A stretch of 64,000 nt of DNA from the NCBI RefSeq assembly GCF_021347895.1, contig NC_067122.1:9909983-9973982 (forward strand), read 5' to 3'. Shown piece after piece: positions 14,765-29,000 of the stretch (the first letter of the stretch is position 1; each line of letters opens with the position of its first letter). Made by a program: the position numbers and the translations under genes. The stretch comes from Acanthochromis polyacanthus (taxonomy: Eukaryota > Chordata > Actinopteri > Pomacentridae). Below the pieces are notes generated by a model. It was not told where the DNA came from, did not search any database, and saw only the letters and a program-made list of their open reading frames with translations.

Positions 14765-15605
14765 GCTTCTATCCAATTAGGTTCAGATTGCTTTCAGTGT
14801 GTTTGGGATCATTGTCTTCTTGGAGCACCCAATTACATCCAAGACTGTTTTTAAAGTGTCAGTTCCACTGGAAGGAAAACAGCCCCAGAGAATAATACTG
14901 CCACTGCTTGACAGTATAGATTTGTTGTTCTTGGGGTTAAAGGCCTCACTTTCTCTTTTCCAAACATATTGCTGGCCTTTGTGGCCAAATAGTTCAATTT
15001 TCTTCCTAGAAGGTTCTTTCTTTGTCCATGTGATCAACAACAAACTTCGGTCAAGCTTTAAGGTGTTCCTTCTACAGACATTGCCTCCTACTTGCATGGC
15101 AGCCTGTCAGCTCATGGTGACGTCAAACACACTACTTTGGACACTGACGTCTGTGTTCCAGCAACTTCTAAATGGTTGAAGTCCTGCTTTTTGGTGATTA
15201 TCGATTGACTCTCGACCATCCTGAGCAATTTTCTCTCAGCAGCAGGTAATAGTTTGCGTTTTCTTGCTGATTGTGGCAACTTAAACTGACTCGGAGAGGT
15301 CACCAACTGTAGTCGATCGTAGTCGTTCATGAGATGTTCAGAGGCCATGGGACTAAGAAACACATCACCAAAACTGATAATTCCATCATTTCCTCTATGT
15401 ATTTTTTGAAGACAGCTGATTTTGTCATACTTCCAGAAGGCCTATAATGAATCTGTTCAAGAATCTGTCAGGATTGTTTTCTTTGTGACAAATGTTTCAT
15501 GTTTCAGTGATTCTATCATGGAAAATTAAGAGTTTTGGAAGTCATGTCAATGTCAAGACTGCTGTGATACACATGATCTTTACAAGTGTATGCATACTTT
15601 TTTTC
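14765..15605 (-). mobile_element. degraded Tc1-like DNA transposon
   Basis: Minus-strand translation gives pieces of a Tc1-family transposase, a cut-and-paste DDE enzyme that moves into TA sites. Residues RKRKLL and MVESQ from the N-terminal DNA-binding region lie within 15,112-15,363. KIELFGHKG, YVW, EAF.PKN and SIILWGCF from the catalytic domain lie at about 14,850-15,010. QEDNDPKHT, which holds the second catalytic Asp, is at about 14,797-14,824 in another frame. The reading frame is therefore broken and part of the region between ILWGCF and NDPKHT is deleted. A GTGTATGCATAC-like end near 15,590-15,605 may be a remnant inverted repeat. The element is inactive. Confidence 0.8.
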
Positions 15606-18379
15606 AGAACTTTAAGTCGGTGCAGTGTCTGGTTTTCCTGCCACTGTTCATCTTCAGAGGTGTGCTGTCTGCTTCTGTCCAAACCACCATCCAGACCTGC
15701 TGTGTGCAACAATTGTGTGAGTGTCAGGGCTTTTGCTATCGTGCAGATGCCAGGCCTGCCTAAGAGGGCTTCTTGGGGCAATCCCAGGTACAAGCTCTGG
15801 TGTTAACCCGCTGGAGGACTCTTATCAGCTACATGTCATGTTCGCATTTTCCCTGCAGGTCCGCCAACCCTCTCACCGTCATCTCAACACTCTCCTAAGC
15901 TCCACCCTTGAAGGCTAGTTTTATCTGGAGCTCTAAAGTGGCAAACATATTTGTCCAGAGCTTTCCCACAGACTAGGGAGTTGGAAAATGGACAAAGAAG
16001 CAGCACTGTAAAGCAGAACAAGAGTCAATATGTCCACATAGAGCCCCAGGTTTCAACTGTGCCTGCTAGCCACTTGGTTGGTTTTGTTTCAGTTTCTTTG
16101 GAGGATCTAATAGATAGTTTTTCACGCTTTATTAATGTGCTGTAATGTTCTGCTGATCATTTTCCAAGACATGTTCTTTTAGATTTGATTATGATGCAAA
16201 CTGTCATTACTTTCTGTTAATTTTAAGAGACAACATCCAGAGAATTCAGTTTTGCCACTTTTATCCAAAAGTGCACTGTAGTATTTGCTTGCATACTTAA
16301 AATGCTGCAGAATTTCAGACAAATCACTGTTCCTTTTTATGTGGCACCTTGATCGCTTGGGATCTGTGCTCTGTATGGCATTTTACAACACACTATATTT
16401 TTAAATTTTTACTTTTAGTTGCACACAAGAAACAAACTAATACATTTACAGAACAGTCTTATGTTTCCAAAGATCTACCCATAAAGTTTGATACACATTG
16501 ACAATGTCTTCTTCTGACTGTTTTCCTCTATTGACAGCCACAAACCAAGACCCCCACCTTCCACAGACACCCTGCTGAACCACTTCCTTAGAGGGACCAA
16601 TGGAAGAGTAGAACAGGGGTTATAAAAAAACATAACTTGGTCAAGTTTTCTTGCTAGTGTTGAGTCATGTCCACTTAGAAGTTCCTGAAACTTTGGTTTT
16701 TGTTGATGGGGGGGAGTTGCCTTAGTTCGCCTCCCTTTGCCTTTGACTACTGTCAAGGCTTTTATGTTCTTTCTGTGGATTTTGGGTCACTGTCAGGGAG
16801 ACTGTGAGAGGGTGTGAAAGAAATTTAAATGTGGCTCTCCAAGGCTGGGAGAGAATATTGATTGGCTGGTTTTCTTTTGGGGAAATACAGAATTTGTGCC
16901 TGTTAAGTGTTGGAGTTCAAACCAGCCTTTGATGCCTCTGGAAAATATGTGAGTATCTGTTTTGATAAACATGTTAAAACTATAATTTACTGCAAAAGTG
17001 TTTATTTTTTCTTTCTTTTGTTAGTTTGTAATCTGGTATCCTGTGTGTGAAAGAGGAATTCATTGTATTGATTAGATACTTTGACATAAAAGTACACAAA
17101 TATTTAGAATTATGTAGTGCAATGGTGCAGTTTTCCCTATTTTTTAATGCAGTCACTGGAAAACTCCCCACGTTAGTCTTTGAAGGGACACCCATCTCTG
17201 CCTCATGTTGGCACCTTTTTCTCTCCTTGGGGATTAGGAGCTGTCAATGGGCCCCTCTGCTCCACATGCACACTCATACCCTGCACACACACGGCAGTAG
17301 CCACTCAAATCTCTAGTTCTTAGGGTACTGTGTATGATAGTGACTGGGCAAGCTTGGGGCTTGATTAGTGCAGTTAGCCCTTCTAAGGCTCTGGCTGTTT
17401 ACAGTGGATTACAGGGAGGGAGGCAGGGGTTAAGTCTACCCAGGCACAATGCTCCCCCCACCCCACCTCACGGGAGCCACTGCAGCGGGGCTGGCAGCTC
17501 GTCTGGGCTCCACATCGCAAGGCCAGGCTGACAGGTAGCGGGATTTGGCAGAGCACTTTGCATGAGAGCCAACAAGAAAAACTGAACATGGCGGATTAGC
17601 TCGGGATTATGTTGTCAGAGTTAGCCTTGATGGACAAACTGCAGAGGAATAAATTGCAATCTGTTTGAGGAGCGCGCTGCCACGCAAACAGGAGAGGCAT
17701 CGGCTTGCTTCACAGCCTGTCCAAAATGACAGGGAGGGGAGAAAATCATTAATAATTTATAAACAAAGTCCATGGCCATTACTGACGTCTGCCCACTCTG
17801 GCTGGACAAGACGTCTGGTTGTCTAACCCCTAACATCAGGAGCTGGTTCATGTTAAATCTTAAAACCAAAAGTGACAGGGAATGTGTGGAGATAAGAAGA
17901 GGTTATACTGAGACAGGCTTGTAAAAATTAACTGGCTACTTCTGTGACTTAAGGTATATCACTCTGTTTCTGATAAGAAAGTCAGTAGGAGGCAGAAAGA
18001 TGTAGATCTACACTGTTCATTTTCTGAACTGTAAGTTTAATATTTATCAGCTTAGGGTGTTGACTAATTTTGGCACCTGCCTCCTTGGAACAAGGTTTTA
18101 GTAATGGTCTGGAAGTTACTTAAGCTTCCATGTAGGCAGGGAGACCAGTAAACAAAGCCTGGTGTTAAGTTTTTGATCCAAAAATTGTTTGTTGCAAATG
18201 TAAGTCTGTAAATGTTTTGATAACTTTCAGTTTAAGCATAGAGCTCTTTTGTGTTTTCTTTAGCAATGTTTTGACTTTTACTTGGGTACATTTGACATGC
18301 AGTCAAGAGTGCACTTTTACCAGTTGTTACCTTTTTTTTAATTTATTTTATGCATTCTGTGCACTTTACAGAATGAATA

Positions 18380-18388
<9 letters not shown>
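15606..18388. other. gene-free sequence, no coding gene recognised
   Basis: I see no gene. The small open frames on both strands have no recognisable motif. The block at 17,400-17,870 is GC-richer and looks lower in simple sequence, so it is a possible conserved non-coding element. Otherwise the stretch is unremarkable AT-rich sequence. Confidence 0.4.

Positions 18389-18469
<81 letters not shown>
18389..18469. repeat. (AC)40 microsatellite
   Basis: A perfect AC dinucleotide tract of about 80 bases, preceded by a short ATATAT stretch. It reads through an open frame as Thr-His repeats, which explains the 136-codon frame there and is not evidence of a gene. It is likely to be length-polymorphic. 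Confidence 0.97.
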
Positions 18470-18470
<1 letters not shown>

Positions 18471-21400
18471 CGGTCAAATATTTTCACCTGAGATGAGATT
18501 AACTACAATACTAAATAGTATAATAATACTCTTGTTTCACACGTTTTTGCCATTGCATGCAAACATTAAATGTACACCCACATGCTTCAAAACCTCATTT
18601 TTCATAGTGGGGTGTAAAATGGTTTAGGGCAATTAAATTGACAAGGCTTGGGTTCCCTACTCTAAGAAGAAGAATCATAGACTTGTACATAGGTGAAAGG
18701 ACAAGCAATCTGACTGTTAATGTCTCATGTGAAAATTGACCAAAAAAGCTTCAGAACTGGGAAAGTAATATCTTGGTGAATAAGAAAGTGTCCTACAACC
18801 AGAAGAAATACTAATCAAAAAGTACAGATTCTCCACTGAAAGTGCAAACACACAGCAACGGCCACATTTCATTTTTCTCTGTTCTTTGTTGGTGAAATGA
18901 ATTAGCTCGATTTGACGGCGTGCAGCAGCATTCTCGTGCCGAGGACTGACTGGCATGGTAAAACGTATTAATGAGCTTTATTGCATTCTACTCTTCCCTA
19001 CATCATTAGGAATGCATGTCTGTATGTTAAACATATGAATATGCATCGGCATAGAGCATTTGCTCTCAGAGTTAGCAGTGAGCCAACATTGTGCCTGGAA
19101 TAATAATCTGGCTGAGAAATGAACTGCATTTTCTTTGCCTTCACCTTGTAATTGAAAAGAGCTGACAGCCCTTTTATTTTTTAATATGAACATCAAAATG
19201 TGCTTCAGTTGCGATAACTACTAAATTTGTAATGATGATATTTGCCCAAATGATCAGTAAATTTTGTGTTACATGTCTAGACTAATCTTCATTCATTTCA
19301 CCATTGTGTGTTTTTCATGACAGAACAGTATCTTGTAATACATTAGCAAACAAATAGATTGAATTATGGTCTTTTATTATGGTAATTGAAGGTATAAATT
19401 GGTCAGCAAACACATTAGACCAAGATATATTTCATTCCTGTCTGTTTCACTAAACAGATCCAGTCCAGTGTTTCTGGCCTCGCTGTCAGACCGAGGGTGA
19501 TCCTGAGGTCAGCGCAGATCACTGGATAAAGGTTAACAAATTACCGCGATGCCGCTCACACACCTGATTGATGTCGAGTGGGGGAGGGGATATGCGTAGA
19601 GGTTAGGTCAAGATAAGGTAAGCTTAAAGCATTGCTATTAAGATACGTTTTACAGCTTCTGAGAGCTTAAACAAAGATAACCCAACACACAATAAACAGT
19701 GATATGAAGCCAGAGTTTCATTCTATTTGTCTGCAAGAGAGACCAATAACCAGTGAAAATGCCATACTAAAAGGAAACCTATTTTCCAATCAAAAATAAA
19801 TGTACTAAACTTCTATCCATGCATTTGTTTGTGTTGTGCTGCTGCAGAGCTCATTTTCTATGACAATGAATGAATGTGTTTAATAATCAACAGCAGCATT
19901 CAGCGGTGCTCAGTGGTCTCTCATGTAAATGAGAAATAAGGGTCACACAGGTGGAAACTGGAGCGTTGCCCGATTCTAACAAAGGGGGATTTAATTGATC
20001 TGTTCATAACGCTTTTTTTTCCCCTTCTCTGTGTTCCAGTTCTCCTACCACCTGTGCTCCAGCTTTGGCCCAAAGAAGACCTGCTTTTCATTTGCCTCAG
20101 AGGAGTGGCCAGTGAAAGCAGCCGGTGCCTCTCCTGAACAAAGACACTGTCTGTAAGCATCAGGCAGCATGTTTTAAGAACGGGTGACATGAAGCAACGA
20201 AGCGAGGGAGGAACCAGGACTACTGATTTACTGACAGAACAATTAGAAGGAGCTAATCTGCTATCAGAGCTAAATATTCCAGATAGGGTGGGCATGCAAG
20301 GAGGAAGACTCTCAGAGGTAGGGGGCACTCCCCCAGTAGGGCGCCATGGGGGTGTTTGTGTTGATTGATTTATCTGGGTGAAGGTGAGAGACTCAGCTGT
20401 ATCAGACTTCTTACTATTGCTGCTGAGCTACCGTAGACCTCATTATGATCTAAGTAAAAAGAAGAAGTCATTCTTCTAAAAATAGCAGCAATAGCAACAA
20501 TCCTGAATCCCGAGGATCAGTCCATCCAGTCCATCCAGAAATATAAATGCCAGGCATCAAAATAGTTTCCAGGATAGACATTAAGCATTTCCAAAGGAGA
20601 CTAAAAGCCCAAGTTAATCATACATGCTGCTCATCTTCTCTCAGTCCCCACTGCAAATAAATAGATTAGCTACATCTGTTAATGCAATTTTTGACCTGTG
20701 GTGACTTCACTCACAGAAAATTACAGTCTCCATTTTCTCTTTGATTTTCAAACACTATTATCTTTGCTCTCAAGTAGAGGGAGGGTAAACAGTAGCAGCG
20801 GAGAGTCATATATCTCTTTAAATAAACTGCATTGTCTGATGATGTTTTAATGGGCAAACCTCGATCCCCTGAGCAGTGACCCTTCTCAGTGTGCTTCAGC
20901 TATGTACTCTGCACAGGGTGCTGAGATGTAATTGCTATGTACATACCAGGCTATTCTCTGGTTACAGCGCTGCAAAAAATATCCAACTTAATGAATCTTG
21001 GCGTTTCACTATATAGAGGATGTTTCCTTCAATACATGGTCAAAAAAAATTACAAATATGGTCGCAAAGTTCTCGTTTCAGCAAATTCCATGCCACTTGT
21101 GGCAAATTCTTTTTTTTTTTAAATCTTGTAGTAGCTAACCTAGATGCCTCCTAAAAAATTTTTGGAATCAACCTGAAGAAACTTAGATTGGATAAAACGG
21201 ATAACCTGACTCCATTCACAGATTTGGTCAATTTTCAAAATCAGCTTGTGCTAAGATATGACTAACTAGAGTATGCTAATTGTGTGTTTCTTTTGCCAGG
21301 TTTGTTTTCAACAGAATCCAATACAACAAAGTGCTCTTTGGAGCATGAATATTTGATCCAAACTGGCACTTAAAATATTTTGTGAGTCAACGTAAAAATT

Positions 21401-22143
21401 ATTAGCAATATCATGAGTTCCTATGACCACTGGGCCCATTGTTAGCCAATGCTCAGCGGTCCCATTGGTGTTTTGAGCACTCCCTTATGACTGTGTGACT
21501 CAACAGATTAGGGATAACCGCTCACTCAGTCTCATCATTTGTCATCAACACAACTGGACCAATGAAAGTGACGCACTGTGGCAATCCTTCCATTGCAGAA
21601 TGCACTGAACATGAGTTGCCAATGACTCAACAGATTTTAATATAACCCAAAAGAAAAGCAATATCTGGTGGAAATCATTGCTGACATAAGCACGCTGGGG
21701 CAGCTTAGTGTGGAATAACTGCACAATGAGATTTCCCAAATATGGAGTGTTATAAAGGGGCAGATGTCTGGTACATAACCAGTGCTTCACAGGCTTGTTG
21801 ATGGGAAAATAAGTATTGTTTCAGTACTTACCAGATATACAGAACTAAGACATGCTCCAGCCAGTTAGTACGCTGTTGTACAACCACTGCTGTGGAAAAC
21901 GCCCATCTACAAGCAAAAAGATTTAGCTTTTAGCACTGTTTCCACAAACTTTTTAAATATGGTTTAATTGTTTTTAGACAACAAAATTGTGCACGATAGC
22001 TACATAGTGGATATTCTATCACAAAAGAGTTGGTGTAACACCAACCACAAAACTGCAATGCCCAAGTTTCCCATACAAGGGACCTTTGTTGTGTGCCCTT
22101 GTGTATTGTCCCCGGACTGTCAACTGTCAAAAAAGAAACAAAG

Positions 22144-22146
<3 letters not shown>

Positions 22147-22180
<34 letters not shown>
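22147..22180. repeat. (AT)17 microsatellite
   Basis: A perfect alternating AT tract of 34 bases. It could extrude as a cruciform and is probably length-variable. Confidence 0.95.
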
Positions 22181-22183
<3 letters not shown>

Positions 22184-24893
22184 TTTAAAAGTTAGAAGGA
22201 TTAAATGTTTGATTTTAAAGTACATTTGTGAATGATGACATTTTTTTACAGTGCTATCTGCCAGTATGGTCCTTCTATCTTATTTCCACATGTTGGTCCA
22301 TTTCCAGTAAAAACAGAGAGGGTGTCCACAGAACAGGCAACACAGACTTTTCTTTTCTTTAAAAAAATTAGAAACACCAACAGCTTCAGCGATGTTTTCA
22401 TGGGATGAAACAGAAACATGTGCTGGAATGAGGGGATGACAAAGAAGACGGGAAACTTTTGTGGAAAAAAAAAGAACAGAGGATGTTATCAGATTGAAGG
22501 AGTGAGCATGAGAGGAAAAAATGAGACAAAGTACCTCGACTCAATATGTGCACTATACTCCCACGTTTTCCTTTTCGAGCTGAAACTAATGAATTTTTGC
22601 GGGGAGAGGAAATGCTTTGGGAATAGGTAAAAATTTCATCAAACACCGGATGTGTGCACTTGATTAGCAATTCAGACCAAAGCTAACTTTGGTAAGACAA
22701 TATTACAAGAGGGCTCAAGGAAATAGCTAATGAGCAGCTAAGCTAACTTTATCTTGTTCCAGAGCATACAGTCATCTGATTTTCTAGGCGTTGAACCCTA
22801 ATTGGATTGTGGAGAAGTGAAGAGGACAAAGAACATTTATCTTTCACAATTATCAGGAATTCATATCTTGGGCAAATTTGCTGGCTTGCATTACCATTTG
22901 ATTAAATTAACGATTGATGAGCGGCAGAAACCGATGTCATTTCAATCTTCCGACCCTTGACAGTCAAAAGATTGTTCTGATTCTGGATGTTAGAGAAAAG
23001 TTTGAAAGTCTTCCATGAATTTCGACCAGCTCTTTCAGTCCTATGCCTCAGTTTCTCTTCCTCTCTCAGCACCTGTCTTCCATTAGGATTCAGTGACCAC
23101 CGAGAACACAGGAAGCGAAACAGTGACACACTGGACGGTCTAGAGTCATGAGCCGGCGCTGAGGAAGCGGCCTGATGAAGACGTAAAGTAATATCCCAGC
23201 AGCACATGAGGTCAGTCGGCCCCCTTTTACAGGCAACATGAAAAGAGGTTCGAATGGCGGTCACGAGACGAGGCGGGGTCCTTTTGTTTCGACAAGAGTT
23301 CATCAGTTCAGATAACATAACAGGGCGAGGTGGCTGCTGCAGACCATTTCTAATATGATTAGATAATATCGCACGCATGCATTGACATTTGAAGATGCAA
23401 GCAATGTTCAGAAGTGAGAGTTATGTCATTGTTGTCATGTGAAGTCTCTTATTTCCCGAAGGCCAGTTTTTAGAGATTGAAACTTTGATTTGAAATAAAA
23501 ATAGAAGAAATTTCATGAGGCTATAAGGTCAAAGACTTTGAAAACCTTGTAATCTGATACTGGAGCATTAATATCTTCTTTTTTTTTATATTGCTCAGTG
23601 ACAAATATTTTTTTCCGTGAGAGATTTCAGCTTTTTCCACCTGTTTGCTCCCACAGCTGAAGGCCAGTGACTATAGTATATTGTCTAGGTAGAAAACAGC
23701 AAAGACAATTTTTGTCTGTTTTGACCTTTTTTTGCATGTTATGGTGGCAATTAAGCCCAGATGGACGGAAATCGCCCACACGAGAGGTGACGTGAGGTGA
23801 TTCGCCATCACTTTGCTATTAGTCCCATAATGCAAACCGATGGCGGGGCTTTCAGAAGCAGGGGAGGGAGAGTGGGGGGTCCACAGGGTTCGTGTTCAGG
23901 CCTCTTCTGTGAATCATGCAGCCTAGCGTGCGATCGGCACACTGCCCTCCTCTTGACTCCCTCATAAGCTCTGTTACAATAACACACTTGCCTTTCACTC
24001 TGGTCCTAACCCCGAACCTCCCCGTCCTAAACTCCCCCCCTCCACCACTAACACTCCACTGCTCTGAAAAACACAAGAGGGAAAAAAAGAAGCAACAGCC
24101 CCGTACCTACAATTTAAACATAAAAGCTGGAAGGTATTTATTTCGGCAGCTGCCTTCCCTCAAACCTCCAGTACCGTTGTTAGCATAACTGTGATGACAA
24201 AGATAGTCTTTGTTATTATTATTACTATTATTATTATTCTCTACTTTAATTAATTTCTCCCCGGGGCTCAGAGCAGTAATGAGGAGCAGATACTGGCTGC
24301 TTCCACGCCACTCCACTTCCTCAACGCTGAAGCCCCAAACTGAGTGCAAGTCAAGGTTAACAGTGCCATCTACAGTAGAGAGAAAACTAGTCCATCATGT
24401 GGCTTGATGATACAAGAGGTACAGACATGGACAGATCTGGAGCATCAGCCATTTTGTACTGATGCGATGTTACTGGTTATTTGGGGTGGGTTTAGCAAAA
24501 GCGGGCTTCTGCTTTTTTGGCAATGCAGCAGTAGGCTGCAACAATAATCCACTCGCATTGATCTCATTGTCAAATTGTGTGACTCCTGTATGCAAAGTGT
24601 GGAAGTTTGCAACAGGTTCCCTCTTTTTCCCTCTTTTGTCACAGTGGTATTCATATGGGTTCTTGAAGGAAAGTAAATTCCAAGTACAGCTGTGGAACTT
24701 TATTTTGCTATGCTCAATCAACTATTCATCACAAAATATTTTAACATTTAAATCCACATATAAAAAATGACATATATACTTGCACGTATGGATGAGAAAG
24801 AGCACAAAAAAATGTGCCTTTTTATGTTGGACTAAATCTCTACGAATGGATGTAGAGCTAGGGTATGGATATAGTGCTAAGAAAATATGTTGT

Positions 24894-24914
24894 TATATAT
24901 ATATATATATATAT
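24894..24914. repeat. (TA)n microsatellite
   Basis: An alternating TA tract of 21 bases followed by GTACACACAC. Confidence 0.9.
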
Positions 24915-25937
24915 GTACACACACAAAGTAAGAAAGGTATACATACAGAAAATAATGAAAAGCAATCATCATTTAAATTGCAATATTTTTGGTCAGGCAC
25001 AATCTGACTAACAACCTCTATATTACAGCAGAACAGCTTTCATAACATGGATTAATTTGCATTTGTCCAATTGAGTAAAGATTGCAGGAATGCAGCAGCG
25101 AATGTAAGTGCTAAAATACTTACTAAAAAAGCATGATATTGTGCACTCCTACTTTTGAATAAGGAGAATCAAAACATGCCTTTTTAACATGCAGTACTTG
25201 CAATAACCGGTCAATTTCTACTTTTCTTTATGGTTTTTAGCATCCAAATTACTTGCCGGTTTGCTTTCCATGAACACATGCTCTTCTCTGAATTTGCTCA
25301 TACAAACAATGATGTACAAAAGGCAAAAAAAAATGTCCCATGACAAGAATTCTTGATGAACACAGCTTGTTTTATTTTTTACCTACATACTTAGACTATT
25401 CTTCAATTTTAATTTATTCATTTATTGCCAGTGTAATCATTTAAGCAGGAATAAGGCTCATTGAGTGACACAAACTAATTCACAGCTGACTAATTTAGCA
25501 CATCAATGTCAGGGACTCTACGCAGGGATTCAGAGATTTAACCGTTTGCCTTGACAAGAGAGAGAGAAAAAAGAGGCTGAAGACGAACCATTACTGTTTA
25601 TCCTCAGCCTTATCACTACTGGCGATGGGCTTGTAAATATTATCCTATTCTCCTTAATCCACTGCACGACGCCGTGCTCACCCACTTACCGGAAGCTCCG
25701 ACATTTACCTCGGGATTTGCCGGGGCTTGGGCTAGAGTGGCTGTGAGTGGGAAAGTGCTAATCTACAAGGCAGATTTAGGATTAGTCGGTGAGCCAGGTG
25801 ACCTGAGGGCCTGAGATCTTGTTGGCCACAGGAGGTGCAGGCCTGTGGTCCGTGGCAGGGGGCGATGACTGAAAGGGAAACGAGGAAGGCGAGGGGGGTT
25901 CTGTCCGACTCCACGGTCGCCTTGTTTCTCCCACTCT

Positions 25938-26010
25938 CCTTTTCTCTCGCTCTTTCTCGTCTGGTCTCTCTTCCACGCTCTTTCTCTCTCTCTCACTCTC
26001 TCTCTCTCAA
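25938..26010. repeat. CT-rich polypyrimidine tract
   Basis: An imperfect pyrimidine run on the plus strand with several CTCTCT blocks, ending in (CT)n before AAGGAGCC. The reverse frames read as Arg/Glu-rich peptides, which explains three overlapping small frames here. Confidence 0.85.
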
Positions 26011-29000
26011 GGAGCCTTGATGAGAATTCCACTAATCAGCTGAGGATTAACAGGGACTCAGACAACACTACATCTAATTCCCCCTTCACCGCCACTGGGG
26101 CAACAAGAGGCCTCACACAGCACTGCAGCATATCAGCACACCAGCACAGGAACAGATCACTATGCACGTATATGCAGCTAGGTTCTATAGACTGAGATAC
26201 AATAGAAATTCACATGTTGATTTCTGTATCACTGATTACAATGAGCCAAACTGTGTTATCAGTTAGTTGCTACTAAGTGTACTGCCTGTTTTGCCATGCG
26301 CTTTTTGCAGTAATTGCTGCAAATGGAATCGCTGTCTGGATTATGTTATGCTGCAACATTTTGTCCAATGAATGGAGGGTTACATTTTGGTTTGGTTTGT
26401 GCAAAGAACAAAACTTAGTTTGCAAAGACTGGGGTTTATGTCCTGAGGAGGCCTGCATCTGGTTAAAGATTTAGAAGATAAAAGCACTTTGCTAAGCATC
26501 ATCCTAAATGTAAAACAAAGCAAGAAAGAAAACACTATTGACTACCTAAATATTTAACCAGGGTACATATATTCCTTGTCTTTAACAAAGTGAAGTGGCT
26601 ACCCAAAGTTTGTTTTGTAAAAGTGTTGTCTATGAATATTTCCCGATATGACCTTTCAGTTTCTGTGCTTTAAAACAGGTAATTATAGATGCAATTACCC
26701 TTTTCCCACAACACTTTTATAAGTCTGTTGGAGACAAAGTCACCAGTGGAGAAGAAAAAGTTTTGCTGTCGCCTGTTAGAGGCATTTCTTCACAGTCATC
26801 TCAAAGTGGAAGTTTTGGATTCCAAACCCAATACAAGCTTCTAATTTCTGCACATTGCTTCATGGGAGCTCATCAGTAACATAACCAATAGACAAAGATA
26901 TGCTTGGTAGATTACTTAGTCAACAGATTAGCTGACCAACAGGAAATCAATTTATGATGTGTTCGATCAAAGAATTCAGTTTAAAAACAGAACAAATATC
27001 TTAATTGTGAGGCTCTTTTACCTTTTAAAAATCATTGCATATTGACTTTTTGTGTTTTAGACTGCTTGAGAGAATATACACAGTTAAGTTTTCTTATTTT
27101 TTATTTACTAACAGAGATGCCAGCGCGTAAAGAGATGGGCTCATGACAGAATTCTTTCCATAACTGAATCCATAATGGCAACAATTTATCAAAAAAAAGT
27201 TATAATGAAACACAATAAAATAAAACAAAACAACAAATATTCGCTGGAGTTCTAAGTTTTAATGTGTTCCTCTTTCAAATATGTAGAGTGATGCTCTTGC
27301 TGAGCTCAAAAATGCTGAAATATGTAATAAAAAACGCTTAACGCATAAAAAAAGCAACAAAAAGAAGTTAATGAGTGATTGGATATTCTCACTATGGCAA
27401 AAACAACTGTGCAGTTCAAACACAGCAAAGCACAATATTTTAGCCTCAGAATGTTCTTTTATATTTTATTTTCTTCTGTAGGAGACAAGCCTACATGACT
27501 GCTCTGAGTGTAATCCTATGAGCTCGGATGAAAACACGATGGTCAGCTTGTGTTTTTCAAAGTGACACTGGCATCAGGAACTCATTCATTCTAATGCCGA
27601 GACTCATTCACTTGCCAGGTCATGCTGGGCCACCCACAAAGCAAAAATACTTCTATAAAAAGCTGAACATCAAAAGTGTGAAGTTGAACACCTTCTGACA
27701 GGGGATACACGATACATTTCACAGTCAGAAAGTCTCCATCTACACAGTATCGCTGCATCAAACCGTGCATTGTGAGCCATGCACAATTCAAGGCAATATA
27801 TTAGAGGCATCGAGGCTAAGTGGTGTGCATTTTCAGTCTGGTTAAGTAGATTTTGGCAGCCGTCCCGTGCTATCTCGGAGACAGGTTGGCTTCCCAGCCT
27901 CCCACAGTTTTGCAGTAATGAAGGAGCTGTCTTACCCAAACAAACAGGCTCTCTGGAGATGTACCTCAACTACCTCCTTAATCCAGGAAGTCTCTCTTAT
28001 CTCCCCACAAATGGCCCCGTAGTGAGGCGCAGCACACTACAGTGTCATTCATCAGTAAAACCCCTCAGCGATGAGCAGGTACAATTGCTTCGGGAAGTGA
28101 AAAGTGACAGCACATACTGTGGTGGCATGGATCAGGCTTCCAGCGTCAGTTTTGTCAATGTGGCATCAGTTTACCCGTCACAATGCCGAATCCACAGAGA
28201 ATGTCATATTTTATCGACAGAGTATCAACAACTGTCTTCCTCGAGTCCCCCCTGGGTGTGGCGGTGCTGTTATGTTGGACAATGAGGATTTAAAGACTAT
28301 TCTGCTCTGGCATTTGTCATAAATCTTCAAAGAGGAGAGTGTTTTTGGTCAGTTCAGTGGGAGCATTTTGAACAATTCTGTTCACAGAATTTAATAACTG
28401 GACTTTGAACTATGATCAAAAATGTGATTTAAAGAGTGGAAGTTTTCACAGCTTAAATTTCAGTTTTCTGTTTCAGCTTGTATATGTTTTAAGCATTTTA
28501 TTTTTTTACTTATTGGAACATTATTAAAACAAAATGTTAGTCCCCGATCACTGTTTCTCCCCTTTGTTCACATTTTCTTTCTTTTTCTTTTTTGTATATT
28601 GACCCAATTGTTACTAACAGTGTTTGTCAAAGACTTTGATAAAACCCTGGGCATCCTATGAAACTAATGAAAACACACCCTGTACTGTATCTTTGTCTTT
28701 CCCCTGTGTTCTTGTTGGTTTTGCAAGAAGAGAAACAGAAGTAGAATCTTAATAGAAAAACACACAAAGCCATCTAGGTGTATTTGTGCATTTCATAATC
28801 ATCTCAACCCAGTGCTGCTTTTACACATAATACTATTCTATTTAATCTGTGAGCTGGTTGCTTATCCAACAAATTACTCTTTGTCCTAAATGACAGATTT
28901 CCCTTGAATGAGCCCTGTGGTCAGATTTCATCATCATGTAGTAATTTCTAGAGCGTGAAGCGTCTGATGGAAATGTACTGAGATGTTTGATGGCTCGTCC

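Noticed and set aside
18217..18627. 136-codon open frame
   Set aside because: It is held open by the (AC)40 microsatellite, which reads as Thr-His repeats.
22902..23378. 158-codon minus-strand open frame
   Set aside because: No recognisable motif and no exon-like boundaries with a consistent continuation.
27779..28285. 168-codon plus-strand open frame
   Set aside because: No recognisable family, no signal or domain pattern. It overlaps frames in other phases of similar quality, so it is probably a chance frame in a GC-richer block.
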